From JBMYRH01 sp049602155 (GTDB lineage: Bacteria > Myxococcota_A > UBA9042 > PHBI01 > JBMYRH01): 64,000 nucleotides of DNA. This document shows positions 63,137-64,000 of the stretch, piece by piece. Position numbers and translations under genes: made by a program. The stretch is from assembly GCA_049602155.1 (NCBI GenBank), contig JBMYRH010000002.1:124001-188000 (forward strand), given 5' to 3'. The first letter of the stretch is position 1; each line of letters opens with the position of its first letter. The notes below the pieces were generated by a model, which worked only from the letters and a program-made list of their open reading frames with translations, was not told where the DNA came from and searched no databases.

Positions 63137-64000
63137 ATGAGCGGCATTGAAGAGACCGAGAACGAGACCCCCACCGAGGCAGAGGTTGCCCCCACCGAGC
63201 CCGAGGTTGATGAGGGCCCTAACACCTTTACCGACGGCGACTATGACGCCGATAGCATCAAGGTGCTGAAGGGGTTGGAGGCGGTCCGTAAGCGCCCGGG
63301 GATGTACATCGGAGACACCGACGACGGGTCGGGTCTGCATCACATGGTCTTCGAGGTCGTCGACAACTCGGTGGATGAGGCGCTCGCGGGTCATTGCGAC
63401 ACCGTGTCGATTCAGATCCACATCGATAACTCGATCACCGTGTCGGACAACGGCCGTGGCATCCCCGTCGGAGCGCACGAAGACGGCCGCAGCGCGCTTG
63501 AGGTCGTGATGACCGAGCTGCACGCCGGCGGTAAGTTCGACGACAACTCCTACAAGGTCTCGGGCGGTCTACACGGCGTGGGTGTCAGCGTCGTGAACGC
63601 CTTGAGCGAGTGGCTGGTGGTCGAGGTCCGCCGCGATGGGCGTCTGCATCGGCAACGCTACATGCGTGGCATCCCTGATGGTGGGATGGAGACCCTCGGC
63701 GAGACGACCGAGACCGGGACGACGGTCACCTTCAAGCCCGACCGCGAGATGTTCACGATGTTCGAGTACAGCTTTGACCAGCTGGCGAGTCGCTTGCGTG
63801 AGCTTGCGTACTTGAACAGCGGCCTGACCATCGAGCTGGCTGACCAGCGTGCAGATGGTCACGAGGCTGTCTTCAGTTACGAGGGAGGCATCGCCAGCTT
63901 CGTCAGCGACATTGGGAAGACCAAGCACCCTCTGCACGATGGCGTGTTGGCCATCCGGGGCGAGCGCGACGAGATCTATGTCGACATCGCGCTGCAGTGG
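63137..64000 (+). CDS. gyrB: DNA gyrase subunit B, 5' part
   Basis: ATPase subunit of DNA gyrase; the window holds the first 288 residues. Evidence is LEAVRKRPGMYIG, EVVDNSVDEALAG, DNGRGIPV, and the ATP lid GGLHGVGVSVVNAL. An N-terminal extension of about 30 acidic residues before the conserved start is present, longer than in most GyrB. ParE is an alternative name for similar proteins, but the VDNSVDEALAGH pattern and sequence favour GyrB. dnaA, dnaN and recF are not adjacent upstream. Confidence 0.93.
   Translation, partial: MSGIEETENETPTEAEVAPTEPEVDEGPNTFTDGDYDADSIKVLKGLEAVRKRPGMYIGDTDDGSGLHHMVFEVVDNSVDEALAGHCDTVSIQIHIDNSITVSDNGRGIPVGAHEDGRSALEVVMTELHAGGKFDDNSYKVSGGLHGVGVSVVNALSEWLVVEVRRDGRLHRQRYMRGIPDGGMETLGETTETGTTVTFKPDREMFTMFEYSFDQLASRLRELAYLNSGLTIELADQRADGHEAVFSYEGGIASFVSDIGKTKHPLHDGVLAIRGERDEIYVDIALQW

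Overview
This is a GC-rich, gene-dense bacterial chromosome segment with about 55 protein-coding genes, no rRNA, tRNA, CRISPR array or insertion sequence that I can see, and one 100-N assembly gap at 8474-8573. The content suggests a Gram-negative lineage of the Myxococcota/former Deltaproteobacteria type. It has Ser/Thr protein kinases carrying zinc-ribbon, cyclic-nucleotide or Cys-rich additions, an FHA-domain protein, many large lipoproteins, a C-terminal sorting-like tail, a likely outer-membrane barrel, and scattered housekeeping genes rather than long conserved operons. The taxonomic call is an inference from gene content only.

Layout. 1-4400 (minus strand): a zinc-ribbon AAA/STAND-type ATPase cut by the window edge, a zinc-ribbon protein with a C-terminal membrane anchor, a Dam-type adenine methylase and a MerB-like protein. 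4473-7344 (plus): uvrB, then a bfd-bfr iron-storage pair behind a near-perfect Fur box. 7376-15301: an FHA/heptad-repeat/DUF898-like membrane protein split by the gap, a fused cytidylyltransferase-PLP enzyme, an M23-type lipoprotein, a DUF4336-like protein, a zinc-ribbon Ser/Thr kinase and a cyclophilin lipoprotein. 15417-22862: a membrane spermidine-synthase-like protein, a TMTC-like membrane protein, a membrane-anchored peroxiredoxin-like gene with an in-frame UGA at the catalytic Cys position (a probable selenoprotein), prmA-rsmE and a CDP-alcohol phosphatidyltransferase. 23170-31771: secA-ribF-aroE, pabB, pspA with a YbjN-like gene, and an orphan ParA.

32042-39523: an L,D-transpeptidase lipoprotein, a membrane beta-propeller protein, and a compact set in which two near-twin acyl carrier proteins flank an acyl-CoA dehydrogenase and a B12-type radical SAM protein. 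39594-45594 (minus): a cNMP-binding Ser/Thr kinase, DUF934 plus nitrite/sulfite reductase, an SDR epimerase and a ComEC-like metallo-beta-lactamase lipoprotein. 45740-52843: an NTF2-like lipoprotein, a TPR-metallopeptidase, an acyl-CoA dehydrogenase with DnaA-box-like sites in its leader, tatD-holB and a phasin-like protein behind a doubly-operated promoter. 53095-64000: a three-gene TPR/envelope operon, a probable beta-barrel plus alpha/beta-hydrolase lipoprotein pair, a small membrane protein, a CPBP protease, a LysM protein and the start of gyrB.

The strongest unusual signals are the UGA-containing peroxiredoxin with a hairpin at SECIS distance, the twin-ACP/acyl-CoA dehydrogenase/radical-SAM set, the cytidylyltransferase-PLP fusion, the paired inverted repeats upstream of the phasin gene, and the MerB-like protein with no mer genes nearby. 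All functional calls rest on reading motifs by eye; no database search was run.
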